A stretch of DNA of 6,084 nucleotides from Lachnospiraceae bacterium UBA3287 (lineage in GTDB: Bacteria > Bacillota > Clostridia > Lachnospirales > Lachnospiraceae): assembly GCA_002362155.1 (NCBI GenBank), contig DETN01000200.1:1-6084 (forward strand). The letters are read 5' to 3'. The notes below the pieces were generated by a model. The model was not told where the DNA came from. It did not search any database and saw nothing but the letters and a program-made list of their open reading frames with translations. Shown in pieces: positions 1 through 5,620 of the stretch. Positions within the stretch are counted from its first letter, which is position 1; each line of letters begins with the position of its first letter. The translations under genes and the position numbers were made by a program.

Positions 1-1
1 T

Positions 2-154
2 CTGGAGTACAAGTACGGCCCGGTCCTTCTGTCCTCGGCTTATGCCTTCGTCCTTCTGTCAGGCTGGCTCTTCCTGAAGGAAAAGCTGACGGTCAATAAG
101 GTGGTCGGGACATTGCTGATCGTGGCGGGCATCATCGTATACGGCCTGTTCTGA
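2..154 (+). CDS. DMT-superfamily (EamA/SMR-like) transporter, C-terminal end only
   Basis: Only the last 50 codons are present; the start lies outside the window. The reading frame runs without a stop to a TGA at 152-154. Two hydrophobic stretches are visible: roughly residues 7-24 of the fragment (PVLLSSAYAFVLLSGWLF) and 34-50 (KVVGTLLIVAGIIVYGLF). They are separated by a short charged loop with KEKLTVNK. A GWLFLKEKLT-type loop followed by a glycine-rich last helix is typical of the final two helices of drug/metabolite transporter proteins, a family that exports or imports small solutes across the cytoplasmic membrane. The fragment cannot distinguish a 10-helix EamA protein from a 4-helix small multidrug resistance protein, and it says nothing about substrate. 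A terminator follows 54 bases downstream, so this gene ends the preceding transcription unit. Confidence 0.75.
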   Translation: MEYKYGPVLLSSAYAFVLLSGWLFLKEKLTVNKVVGTLLIVAGIIVYGLF

Positions 155-187
155 AGCGGAAGAGAAGAAAACAGGTGCTTATATCAG

Positions 188-230
188 TATATTTTGTGAT
201 TATACGGGAAGTCTCTGCATATATTTTGTG
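188..230 (+). repeat. 11-base direct repeat TATATTTTGTG in the intergenic region
   Basis: The identical 11-mer TATATTTTGTG occurs at 188-198 and 220-230. The copies start 32 bases apart, about three helical turns. The second copy forms the loop and first 3'-arm bases of the terminator. The rest of the 155-309 intergenic stretch holds the terminator, the promoter and a weak ribosome binding site, and nothing else that I can support. The repeat could be a regulator site or chance similarity in AT-rich spacer DNA. Confidence 0.5.
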
Positions 231-249
231 CAGGGGCTTCTTTCCTTTT
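208..249 (+). terminator. Rho-independent terminator after the transporter gene
   Basis: A 12-base-pair stem is formed by 208-219 (GAAGTCTCTGCA) and 229-240 (TGCAGGGGCTTC). All twelve positions pair if two G-U pairs are allowed, and the loop is nine bases (220-228). The 3' arm is followed directly by a T-rich run at 241-249 (TTTCCTTTT). This is the expected architecture of an intrinsic terminator for the gene ending at 154. The interrupted T-tract may make it less than fully efficient. Confidence 0.8.
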
Positions 250-269
250 GAAAATAAATGTGCTATAAA
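241..269 (+). promoter_or_regulatory. Probable extended -10 sigma-A promoter for the peptidase-era-recO unit
   Basis: The sequence TGCTATAAA at 261-269 is an extended -10 element: TG, one base, then TATAAA at 264-269. A poor -35 (TTTCCT, 241-246) sits 17 bases upstream, which is normal for extended -10 promoters. Transcription would begin near 276, leaving a leader of about 34 bases before the start at 310. An alternative is TTGAAA at 248-253 with TAGTGT at 271-276 (spacing 17), but its -10 is weaker. In either case the promoter region overlaps or abuts the T-tract of the upstream terminator. Confidence 0.55.
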
Positions 270-309
270 GTAGTGTATGTTTTTGTACCCAGTTAGAAAG
301 AGAGAATGT

Positions 310-3264
310 ATGTTCAAAGAAGTATTTACCATTCCCGAAGCCTATGAGGTCGTCATGCAGAGGCCTCTGGACGATATCAAGACAAATTCCTGGCTGCTCC
401 GCCATAAGAAGACCGGGGCCAGGGTCGCCCTGCTTCCCTGTGAGGACGACAACAAGGTCTTCTACATCGGCTTCCGCACTCCCCCCGCCGATTCCACCGG
501 CGTGGCCCATATCATCGAGCATACCGTGCTGTGCGGATCCAGGGACTTCCCTGTCAAGGATCCCTTCGTGGAGCTTGCCAAGGGATCTCTCAACACATTT
601 CTCAACGCCATGACCTATTCCGACAAGACTGTCTATCCTTTGGCCAGCTGCAACGATACGGACTTTAAGAATCTCATGCACGTATATCTGGACGCGGTCC
701 TTTATCCCAATATTTACCGTCAGAAGCATATCTTCGAGCAGGAAGGATGGCACTACGAGACCGATCCCGAAACGGGAGAGATCACCATCAACGGCGTCGT
801 ATACAACGAAATGAAGGGGGCTCTTTCCTCCGGCGACGACGTGCTGGGAAGAGAAATCTACGCAAGCCTTTATCCGGATACCCCCTACTTCCATGAGTCC
901 GGCGGCGATCCCCTGAATATCCCGGATCTGACCTACGAGAACTACCTGGATTTCCACAGGCGCTATTATCATCCCTCCAACTCCTATATCTATCTCTACG
1001 GAGACATGGATATGACGGAGCGTCTGGAATATCTGGACAGAGCCTATCTGTCCGCCTTCGACGCCCTTGAGATCGACTCCACCATTCCCGTGCAGGAGCC
1101 TTTTGAAACTCCGGCATTTGTGGAAAAGCATTATTCCATCATGGAAGACGAAGACGAAAAGGGCAAGGCCTACCTGGCCTGGAACGCAAGCCTGGGCAGG
1201 GACAACCTGGACAAGGAGCTGATGACGGCTCTCAAGGTCCTGGACTATGTCCTGTGCGACATGGAAGGCGCTCCCATCCGCAAGGCGCTTCGTGAGAAGG
1301 GCCTGGGAGAGGATGTCTATTCCATCCTGGAGCTGGGCATCCGCCAGCCCACATATTCCATCATTTCCAAGTATACGGACCCTGAGAGAAAGGATGAATT
1401 TGTCTCCACCATCCGCGAGACCCTGGAGGGCCTGGTCAGAGATGGTATTAATCAGAAGGCCCTGACAGCCGGCATCAACCATTTCGAGTTCCGCTACCGT
1501 GAAGCCAACTTCGGCTCCTATCCCAAGGGACTGATCTACGGCCTGGGCGCTCTGGATACCTGGCTCTACGACGAGAGCAGTGTCTGGAACGGCCTGGAGG
1601 TGGGCAGCGTCTATCAGATGCTCCGCCGCGAAAAGGAAAAGGGTTATTTCGAAGCTCTGGTGGACAGATACCTTCTTCACAACGACCACAAGAGCCTCCT
1701 GGTCCTTCTTCCTGAAAAAGGCCTGGCGGACAGACACGCCGCTCTGCTGAAAAAGAAGCTGGAAGACTTTGCATCTTCCCTGACACCTGAGGAAAAGCAG
1801 GCCATCATCGATGAGGAGAAGTCCCTGCGGATCTGGCAGGAGACGCCGGATACGGAAGAGGACATCCGGAAGATCCCTACCCTTTCCAGGAAAGACCTGA
1901 AGAGAGAGGTCACCCCCTATGTCAACGACGAAAGAAAGGCGGGAGACGTGACCCTGCTGGCCCACCCTCTCTTTTCCAACAGGATCCACTACCTGAGCCT
2001 TTTATTCGATATCACAAAGCTCCCGGCCCGCTTCTATCCCTATCTGGGCATCTATAAGGCTGTCTTCGCGGCCATGGATACCGAAAACTTCGACTACGCG
2101 GAGCTGGACAGCGAGATCGATATCTATACGGGCGGCATCGGCTGCTCTGTTTCCTCCTATACCAGGGCGGATGATGTGAAGTCCTACAGGACCTTCATGG
2201 AGATCCATACCAAGACCCTGCACGAAAACCTGGAGGAGACCTTCCGTCTCTTCAGGGAGATCCTCCTGCATACGGACTTCTCCGATGCCGCAAGGCTTCG
2301 GGAGATCCTGGAGGAGGAAAGGGCCGGCAGCCGTCAGGAGCTGGCCTCCTCCGGCCATGCCACAGCCCTGATGCGGGCCATGTCCTACTTCTCCGAAACG
2401 GCCATGATCAGCGACATCGTGAACGGCGTGGACGAGTACCGCACACTGGACCGGATCACAAAGGATATCTCACAGGAAGGAGAAGCGGGCGAAAAGGCAG
2501 CGGCAGACTTGGCGCAGACGCTTACGGAAATGACCCATGCCATCTTCCGCAGGGAGAACCTCCTGGTGGACGATACCGCCGAAGAAGGAGATCTGGCGGC
2601 AGATACAGCCCTGATCAGAGAATTCGCAGATGACCTCTTTGCGGATCCCCTTCCGGATCTTGCTCCGGCCTCCTTCGTCCCTGTCAGAAAGAACGAAGGC
2701 TTCAAGATCGCAGGCCAGGTCCAGTTCGTATGCAGAGCCGGCAGCTTCTTAAACAAGGGCCTTGCTTATAGCGGAGCCCTCAGGGTCATGAGAGTGATCC
2801 TGGGCTTTGAATATCTCTGGGCCAGGGTCCGCGTCAAGGGTGGCGCCTACGGGTGCATGAGCGGTTTTGCCAGAGACGGCGCCTCCTACATGGTATCCTT
2901 CAGGGATCCTCATCTGAAGCAGACTGTGGACGTCTTTAAGGAGGCGGCAGAATACATCCGCCATTACGATGCGGACGAAGAACAGCTGACCAAGTCCATC
3001 ATCGGCACGGTATCCGCCATGGATCATCCCATGACCGCTTCGGGCCTGGGACGCTACTCTCTGACGGCCTATCTGACCGGCAGCACACTGGATCAGATGC
3101 AGAAGGAAAGAAATCAGGTCCTGGATGTGACAGCGGAGGATATCCGCGCTCTCGCTCCTTATCTGGATGCCCTGATCAGCGATGAATGCATCTGTGTCGT
3201 GGGCTCGGAAGAGAAGATCGAAGGAGCCAGAGACCTGTTTGATAAGGTAGAAAAACTCCTTTAA
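310..3264 (+). CDS. Zinc metallopeptidase of subfamily M16C (PreP-like, insulinase family)
   Basis: This is a 984-residue protein, the normal size for the single-chain M16C 'presequence protease' type, which encloses and cleaves unfolded peptides. The inverted zinc motif HxxEH is at H67-I-I-E70-H71. The distal zinc ligand is probably E167, in the conserved NEMKG segment. The C-terminal half carries the substrate-binding R841 and Y847 in the RVKGGAYG segment. In order there are an N-terminal catalytic domain (about 20-390), a linker and M16C-associated region with a charged helical stretch (about 460-710), and a C-terminal domain. All landmark residues are present, so it should be active. It has no signal peptide and is probably cytoplasmic. 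An in-frame ATG at 277 would lie at the predicted transcript start with no ribosome binding site. The ATG at 310 follows a purine-rich AAAGAGAG (297-304) and fits the family N-terminus, so I chose it. Natural substrates in bacteria are poorly known. It probably starts the operon with era. Confidence 0.93.
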   Translation: MFKEVFTIPEAYEVVMQRPLDDIKTNSWLLRHKKTGARVALLPCEDDNKVFYIGFRTPPADSTGVAHIIEHTVLCGSRDFPVKDPFVELAKGSLNTFLNAMTYSDKTVYPLASCNDTDFKNLMHVYLDAVLYPNIYRQKHIFEQEGWHYETDPETGEITINGVVYNEMKGALSSGDDVLGREIYASLYPDTPYFHESGGDPLNIPDLTYENYLDFHRRYYHPSNSYIYLYGDMDMTERLEYLDRAYLSAFDALEIDSTIPVQEPFETPAFVEKHYSIMEDEDEKGKAYLAWNASLGRDNLDKELMTALKVLDYVLCDMEGAPIRKALREKGLGEDVYSILELGIRQPTYSIISKYTDPERKDEFVSTIRETLEGLVRDGINQKALTAGINHFEFRYREANFGSYPKGLIYGLGALDTWLYDESSVWNGLEVGSVYQMLRREKEKGYFEALVDRYLLHNDHKSLLVLLPEKGLADRHAALLKKKLEDFASSLTPEEKQAIIDEEKSLRIWQETPDTEEDIRKIPTLSRKDLKREVTPYVNDERKAGDVTLLAHPLFSNRIHYLSLLFDITKLPARFYPYLGIYKAVFAAMDTENFDYAELDSEIDIYTGGIGCSVSSYTRADDVKSYRTFMEIHTKTLHENLEETFRLFREILLHTDFSDAARLREILEEERAGSRQELASSGHATALMRAMSYFSETAMISDIVNGVDEYRTLDRITKDISQEGEAGEKAAADLAQTLTEMTHAIFRRENLLVDDTAEEGDLAADTALIREFADDLFADPLPDLAPASFVPVRKNEGFKIAGQVQFVCRAGSFLNKGLAYSGALRVMRVILGFEYLWARVRVKGGAYGCMSGFARDGASYMVSFRDPHLKQTVDVFKEAAEYIRHYDADEEQLTKSIIGTVSAMDHPMTASGLGRYSLTAYLTGSTLDQMQKERNQVLDVTAEDIRALAPYLDALISDECICVVGSEEKIEGARDLFDKVEKLL

Positions 3265-3272
3265 AAGAATAA

Positions 3273-3278
3273 AGAAGG
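3273..3278 (+). promoter_or_regulatory. Ribosome binding site of era
   Basis: AGAAGG lies five bases before the ATG at 3284, inside the 19-base gap after the peptidase stop codon. It supports the chosen start over the next in-frame ATG (codon 5). I see no promoter or terminator in this gap, so era is probably read on the peptidase transcript. Confidence 0.7.
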
Positions 3279-3283
3279 AAAGC

Positions 3284-4201
3284 ATGTCAGAAAATATGAA
3301 AAAAGCGGGCTTTGCCACCATTATCGGCAGGCCCAACGTGGGCAAGTCCACCATTATGAACCGGATGATCGGCCAGAAGATCGCCATCACCTCCTATAAG
3401 CCCCAGACCACCAGGACCCAGATCCGCACCATCTTTACGGACGAACGGGGCCAGATCGTCTTTCTGGATACCCCCGGCATCCAGGAGCAGAAGAACCGCC
3501 TGGGAGAATATATGCTGAAAGCGGCCGCCTCCACCGTTAAGGAAGTGGACGTGGTCATCTGGCTGGTGGAGCCCAGGGAAAAGCTCTCCGGAGAGGACCA
3601 GGCCGTCCTGGGCCTTCTGGAGACAGTAAAGAAGCCTGTGATCCTTGTGATCAACAAGATCGATACGGTCAAAAAGGAGCAGGTCCTGCCCGTGATCGCG
3701 GCCTATCAGGATAAGAGAGCCTTCCATGCCATCATTCCCGTCAGCGCCAGGACCGGCGCCGGGGTGGACGACCTGATGAAGAGCATCTTTGAGCTTCTTC
3801 CCGAGGGAGAGCCCTTCTACGACGAGGACCAGGTCACTACGGAGACGGAAAGGGACATCGCTTCGGAGATCATCCGTGAGAAGGCCCTGCGTCTTCTCCA
3901 GGACGAGGTCCCCCACGGCATTGCCGTGACCATCGAGTCCTTTAAGTACAGAAAGAGCCGGTCCGGCCCCATCTGCGACATCGAGGCTTCCATCATCTGC
4001 GAAAAAGATTCCCACAAGGGCATCATTATCGGAAAAGGCGGCCAGATGATCCAGAAGATCGGCACGGCGGCCCGTACGGATATCGAAAACATGCTGCAGA
4101 ACAAGGTAAACCTGAAGCTCTTCGTCAAGGTCCGCAGGGACTGGAAGGACAACGACACCCAGATGAAGAACTTCGGCTATGATGTGAGAAAATTCAAATA
4201 G
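3284..4201 (+). CDS. era: GTPase Era, 30S ribosome assembly factor
   Basis: Era is a 305-residue GTPase that binds the 3' end of 16S rRNA and assists small-subunit maturation. The sequence shows every GTPase element: G1 P-loop GRPNVGKS at 15-22, a G2 threonine region QTTRT at 41-45, G3 DTPG at 62-65, G4 NKID at 124-127, and G5 SAR at 154-156. The C-terminal third is a type II KH RNA-binding domain with its GxxG loop at G250-K-G-G253 (GIIIGKGG), followed by the basic FVKVRRDWKDN tail typical of Era. KSTIMNRMIGQK and the YKPQTTRTQIR segment separate it from other TrmE/Era-family proteins such as Der. Length matches the family (about 290-305). recO follows after four bases, a common pairing in Firmicutes. 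The protein is expected in the cytoplasm, loosely associated with ribosomes or membrane. Nothing appears truncated. Confidence 0.97.
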   Translation: MSENMKKAGFATIIGRPNVGKSTIMNRMIGQKIAITSYKPQTTRTQIRTIFTDERGQIVFLDTPGIQEQKNRLGEYMLKAAASTVKEVDVVIWLVEPREKLSGEDQAVLGLLETVKKPVILVINKIDTVKKEQVLPVIAAYQDKRAFHAIIPVSARTGAGVDDLMKSIFELLPEGEPFYDEDQVTTETERDIASEIIREKALRLLQDEVPHGIAVTIESFKYRKSRSGPICDIEASIICEKDSHKGIIIGKGGQMIQKIGTAARTDIENMLQNKVNLKLFVKVRRDWKDNDTQMKNFGYDVRKFK

Positions 4202-4205
4202 AACC

Positions 4206-4871
4206 ATGGAATCAGGCAGAACCTCCTACATGGATGTGACCGGGATCGTCATGAGCAGCCGTCCTATCGGCGAATATGACCGGCGCATTGTTCTTCTGAC
4301 AAAAGAAAAGGGAAAGATCGCCTGCTTTGCCCGGGGCGCCAGACGCCAGGGCAGCATGCTGATGTCCGCCGGCACTTTCTGCTTCGGCACCTTCCGGATC
4401 TACGCCGGCAGGAATTCCTATGTCATGACGGAGTGCCAGATCCGGAACTATTTCCGGTCTCTTTCCGCGGATGTGGAGGGAGCTCTGTACGGCAGCTATT
4501 TCCTGGAGGTCATGGACTTTGTGACCAGGGAGAACAATGACGAGACAGAGCTGCTGATCCTGCTCTACCAGAGCCTCAGGGCCCTGGAGTCAGAAAGCCT
4601 GGACAACCGCCTGGTCAGAGCCGTTTTCGAGATCAAGACCATTATGCTGGAGGGAGAGTTCCCCATGCCGGAAGATACCTCCCGGTATTCGGAGGGAGCC
4701 CTCTATACCCTGCAGCATATCGGAGCCTCAAAAGTTTCCGCCCTCTATACCTTCAAAGTCTCCGACGAGATCCTTACGGAGCTGGAGGAGATCGCGGGGA
4801 GGGCCATGCGAAAGAGCCTTTCCCACAAATTTGTCAGCCTGGACATCCTGAAGGCCATGACGGGCCACTGA
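4206..4871 (+). CDS. recO: DNA repair protein RecO (zinc-knuckle-free form)
   Basis: RecO binds single-stranded DNA and SSB and, with RecR, loads RecA in the RecFOR recombinational repair pathway. The N-terminal OB fold is recognisable: VTGIV at 11-15, GEYD at 22-25, LLTKEKGKI at 30-38 and the conserved GARR at 44-47. A mainly helical C-terminal domain follows. At 221 residues it is shorter than the usual 240-250. Many Firmicute RecO proteins carry a four-cysteine zinc knuckle between the GE(Y/F)P and LYTLQ-like segments. Here only about a dozen residues (154-165, no cysteine) join GEFP (150-153) to LYTLQ (166-170), so the knuckle is absent. The start at 4206 follows the era stop by four bases and has no good Shine-Dalgarno sequence, which suggests translational coupling. 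The ATG at 4230 (codon 9) is an alternative that also lacks a good site. The reading frame shows no sign of a frameshift. Confidence 0.92.
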   Translation: MESGRTSYMDVTGIVMSSRPIGEYDRRIVLLTKEKGKIACFARGARRQGSMLMSAGTFCFGTFRIYAGRNSYVMTECQIRNYFRSLSADVEGALYGSYFLEVMDFVTRENNDETELLILLYQSLRALESESLDNRLVRAVFEIKTIMLEGEFPMPEDTSRYSEGALYTLQHIGASKVSALYTFKVSDEILTELEEIAGRAMRKSLSHKFVSLDILKAMTGH

Positions 4872-4910
4872 AAAAGGGCGTGAAAAGGCTTTTGAAACGT
4901 ATGAGCCGGA

Positions 4911-4939
4911 TTGAAAAAAGAAAATGACTCATTTATAAT
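4911..4939 (+). promoter_or_regulatory. Near-consensus sigma-A promoter for the lipoprotein-glyS unit
   Basis: A -35 element TTGAAA (4911-4916) and a perfect -10 TATAAT (4934-4939) are separated by exactly 17 bases. Transcription should start at about 4945-4947, giving a leader of roughly 32 bases before the lipoprotein ATG. It lies 40 bases after the recO stop. I see no convincing terminator between 4872 and 4910, so read-through from recO may add to it. Confidence 0.85.
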
Positions 4940-4943
4940 GGTT

Positions 4944-4967
4944 CGGTGAGTGACTTTAGGCTCACCG
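4944..4967 (+). promoter_or_regulatory. Hairpin at the predicted 5' end of the lipoprotein-glyS mRNA
   Basis: CGGTGAG (4944-4950) and CTCACCG (4961-4967) form a perfect 7-base-pair stem with a 10-base loop. The stem begins at about the predicted transcription start, and its last base is the first G of the GGAGG ribosome binding site. There is no T-tract after it, so it is not an intrinsic terminator. By position it could stabilise the transcript 5' end or tune ribosome access. If transcription begins at 4947 rather than 4944-4945, the outer pairs are lost. Confidence 0.5.
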
Positions 4968-4971
4968 GAGG
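4967..4971 (+). promoter_or_regulatory. Ribosome binding site of the lipoprotein gene
   Basis: A strong GGAGG lies six bases before the ATG at 4978 and fixes that start. The first G is shared with the 3' arm of the preceding hairpin. Confidence 0.8.
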
Positions 4972-4977
4972 AAACAG

Positions 4978-5583
4978 ATGAAAATCAGAAACAGATTCAT
5001 TCTGCTGGCCCTTACGGGGATCATGCTGTCCCTGTCGGCCTGCAGTTATATTAAGGGTTATCCCGACACCAATACGGTGGAATTCTTAAGGAACGGGTCC
5101 CTGAGAGAGACCAGCGTGGAAGAATTTCCGCCTGAAGATTACGATATGTCCGACCTGAAGGACGTGGTCCTTTCGTCGGTCAACTCCTACAACGAGGCCC
5201 ATGAGGGCGCCGTCAGCATAGACCTTTACGACGTAAGGGCCAGAAAGGTCAGACTTGTCATGACCTACAAAGACCCTGCGGCCTATGAAGATTTCAATAC
5301 CCAGCCCATCTACGCAGGCCCGGCGGGAGACTATGAGAAGGAAATCCCCCAGGAGGCCTCCTTCAGCAAAGTGAAGGATGACCTGTCCCTGAAGAGCCTG
5401 AAAAAACAGCCTGACTTTAAGGACCTGACCCTGTATGTGGTCACGAATCCCGTGGACGTTGCCGTATCCGGAAGAATCGAATACGTATCCGGAGACGTGG
5501 AACTGACAGGCCCTTCCAGCTGCAGGGCAGGTGAGAATATTTCGGAAACAAATCCCGCGTATATCGCTGCGCGGTCCAATTAA
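4978..5583 (+). CDS. Uncharacterised secreted lipoprotein
   Basis: This 201-residue protein begins with a clear type II signal peptide: basic MKIRNR, a hydrophobic core (7-18), then lipobox L19-S-A-C22. Cleavage before C22 would leave about 180 residues anchored to the outer face of the membrane. The mature part is hydrophilic and acidic near the front (VEEFPPEDYDMSDL), then alternates short predicted beta and helical stretches (IDLYDVRARKVRLVMTY; LTLYVVTNPVDVAVSG; IEYVSGDVEL). There is no transmembrane segment and no enzymatic motif that I recognise. The layout (a strand after the lipobox ending in a 'NGS' element, a YDMSDLK helix, and a late 'VSG-IEYVSGDVEL' pair) resembles small lipoproteins I associate with Lachnospiraceae, but I know of no assigned function. 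One additional cysteine lies near the C-terminus. It has its own strong promoter and is followed 37 bases later by glyS with no terminator, so the two are probably co-transcribed. Confidence 0.85.
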   Translation: MKIRNRFILLALTGIMLSLSACSYIKGYPDTNTVEFLRNGSLRETSVEEFPPEDYDMSDLKDVVLSSVNSYNEAHEGAVSIDLYDVRARKVRLVMTYKDPAAYEDFNTQPIYAGPAGDYEKEIPQEASFSKVKDDLSLKSLKKQPDFKDLTLYVVTNPVDVAVSGRIEYVSGDVELTGPSSCRAGENISETNPAYIAARSN

Positions 5584-5603
5584 GAAAAGCAACAGATTAA
5601 GTT

Positions 5604-5616
5604 AAAGGAGCAAGGA
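5604..5616 (+). promoter_or_regulatory. Ribosome binding site region of glyS
   Basis: Two candidate sites lie before the ATG at 5621: AAAGGAG at 5604-5610 (10-base spacing) and AAGGA at 5612-5616 (4-base spacing). For a start at the second in-frame ATG (5633, codon 5) both would be too far upstream, so 5621 is preferred. The 37-base gap 5584-5620 holds no T-box, terminator or promoter that I can see. Confidence 0.6.
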
Positions 5617-5620
5617 ATTT

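Noticed and set aside
23..60. Direct repeat GTCCTTCTGTC at 23-33 and 50-60
   Set aside because: Both copies encode VLLS inside adjacent parts of a hydrophobic helix. Repeated leucine and valine codons explain it.
277..309. Upstream ATG extending the peptidase by 11 residues
   Set aside because: It sits at the predicted transcription start with no ribosome binding site, and the added residues do not look like the family N-terminus. It remains possible if the promoter lies further upstream.
184..1989. 601-codon open frame on the minus strand opposite the peptidase gene
   Set aside because: It is a mirror of the GC-rich codon bias of the M16C gene, whose protein has all family motifs in order. 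The minus-strand translation has no recognisable domain and starts in the peptidase sequence without a promoter.
2749..3390. 213-codon minus-strand frame spanning the peptidase-era junction
   Set aside because: It crosses two well-supported + strand genes and has no motif or regulatory signal of its own.
3287..4207. 306-codon minus-strand frame covering nearly all of era
   Set aside because: It is an exact-frame shadow of era; the Era motifs on the + strand are unambiguous, and the reverse product is low-complexity in D, G and L.
4221..4227. Anti-Shine-Dalgarno-like ACCTCCT in early recO codons
   Set aside because: It encodes T-S-Y in frame, and I found no nearby strong purine-rich site for it to mask, so a regulatory role is not supported.
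4872..4910. Possible terminator after recO (GGCT at 4887-4890 with AGCC at 4904-4907; AAAAGGCTTTT palindrome)
   Set aside because: The stem is only four pairs with a large loop and no T-run follows, so it does not meet the pattern of an intrinsic terminator.
5464..5492. Direct repeat GTATCCGGA at 5464-5472 and 5484-5492
   Set aside because: It encodes VSG twice within the lipoprotein's late beta segment. It is short, coding, and probably chance or a local structural repeat.
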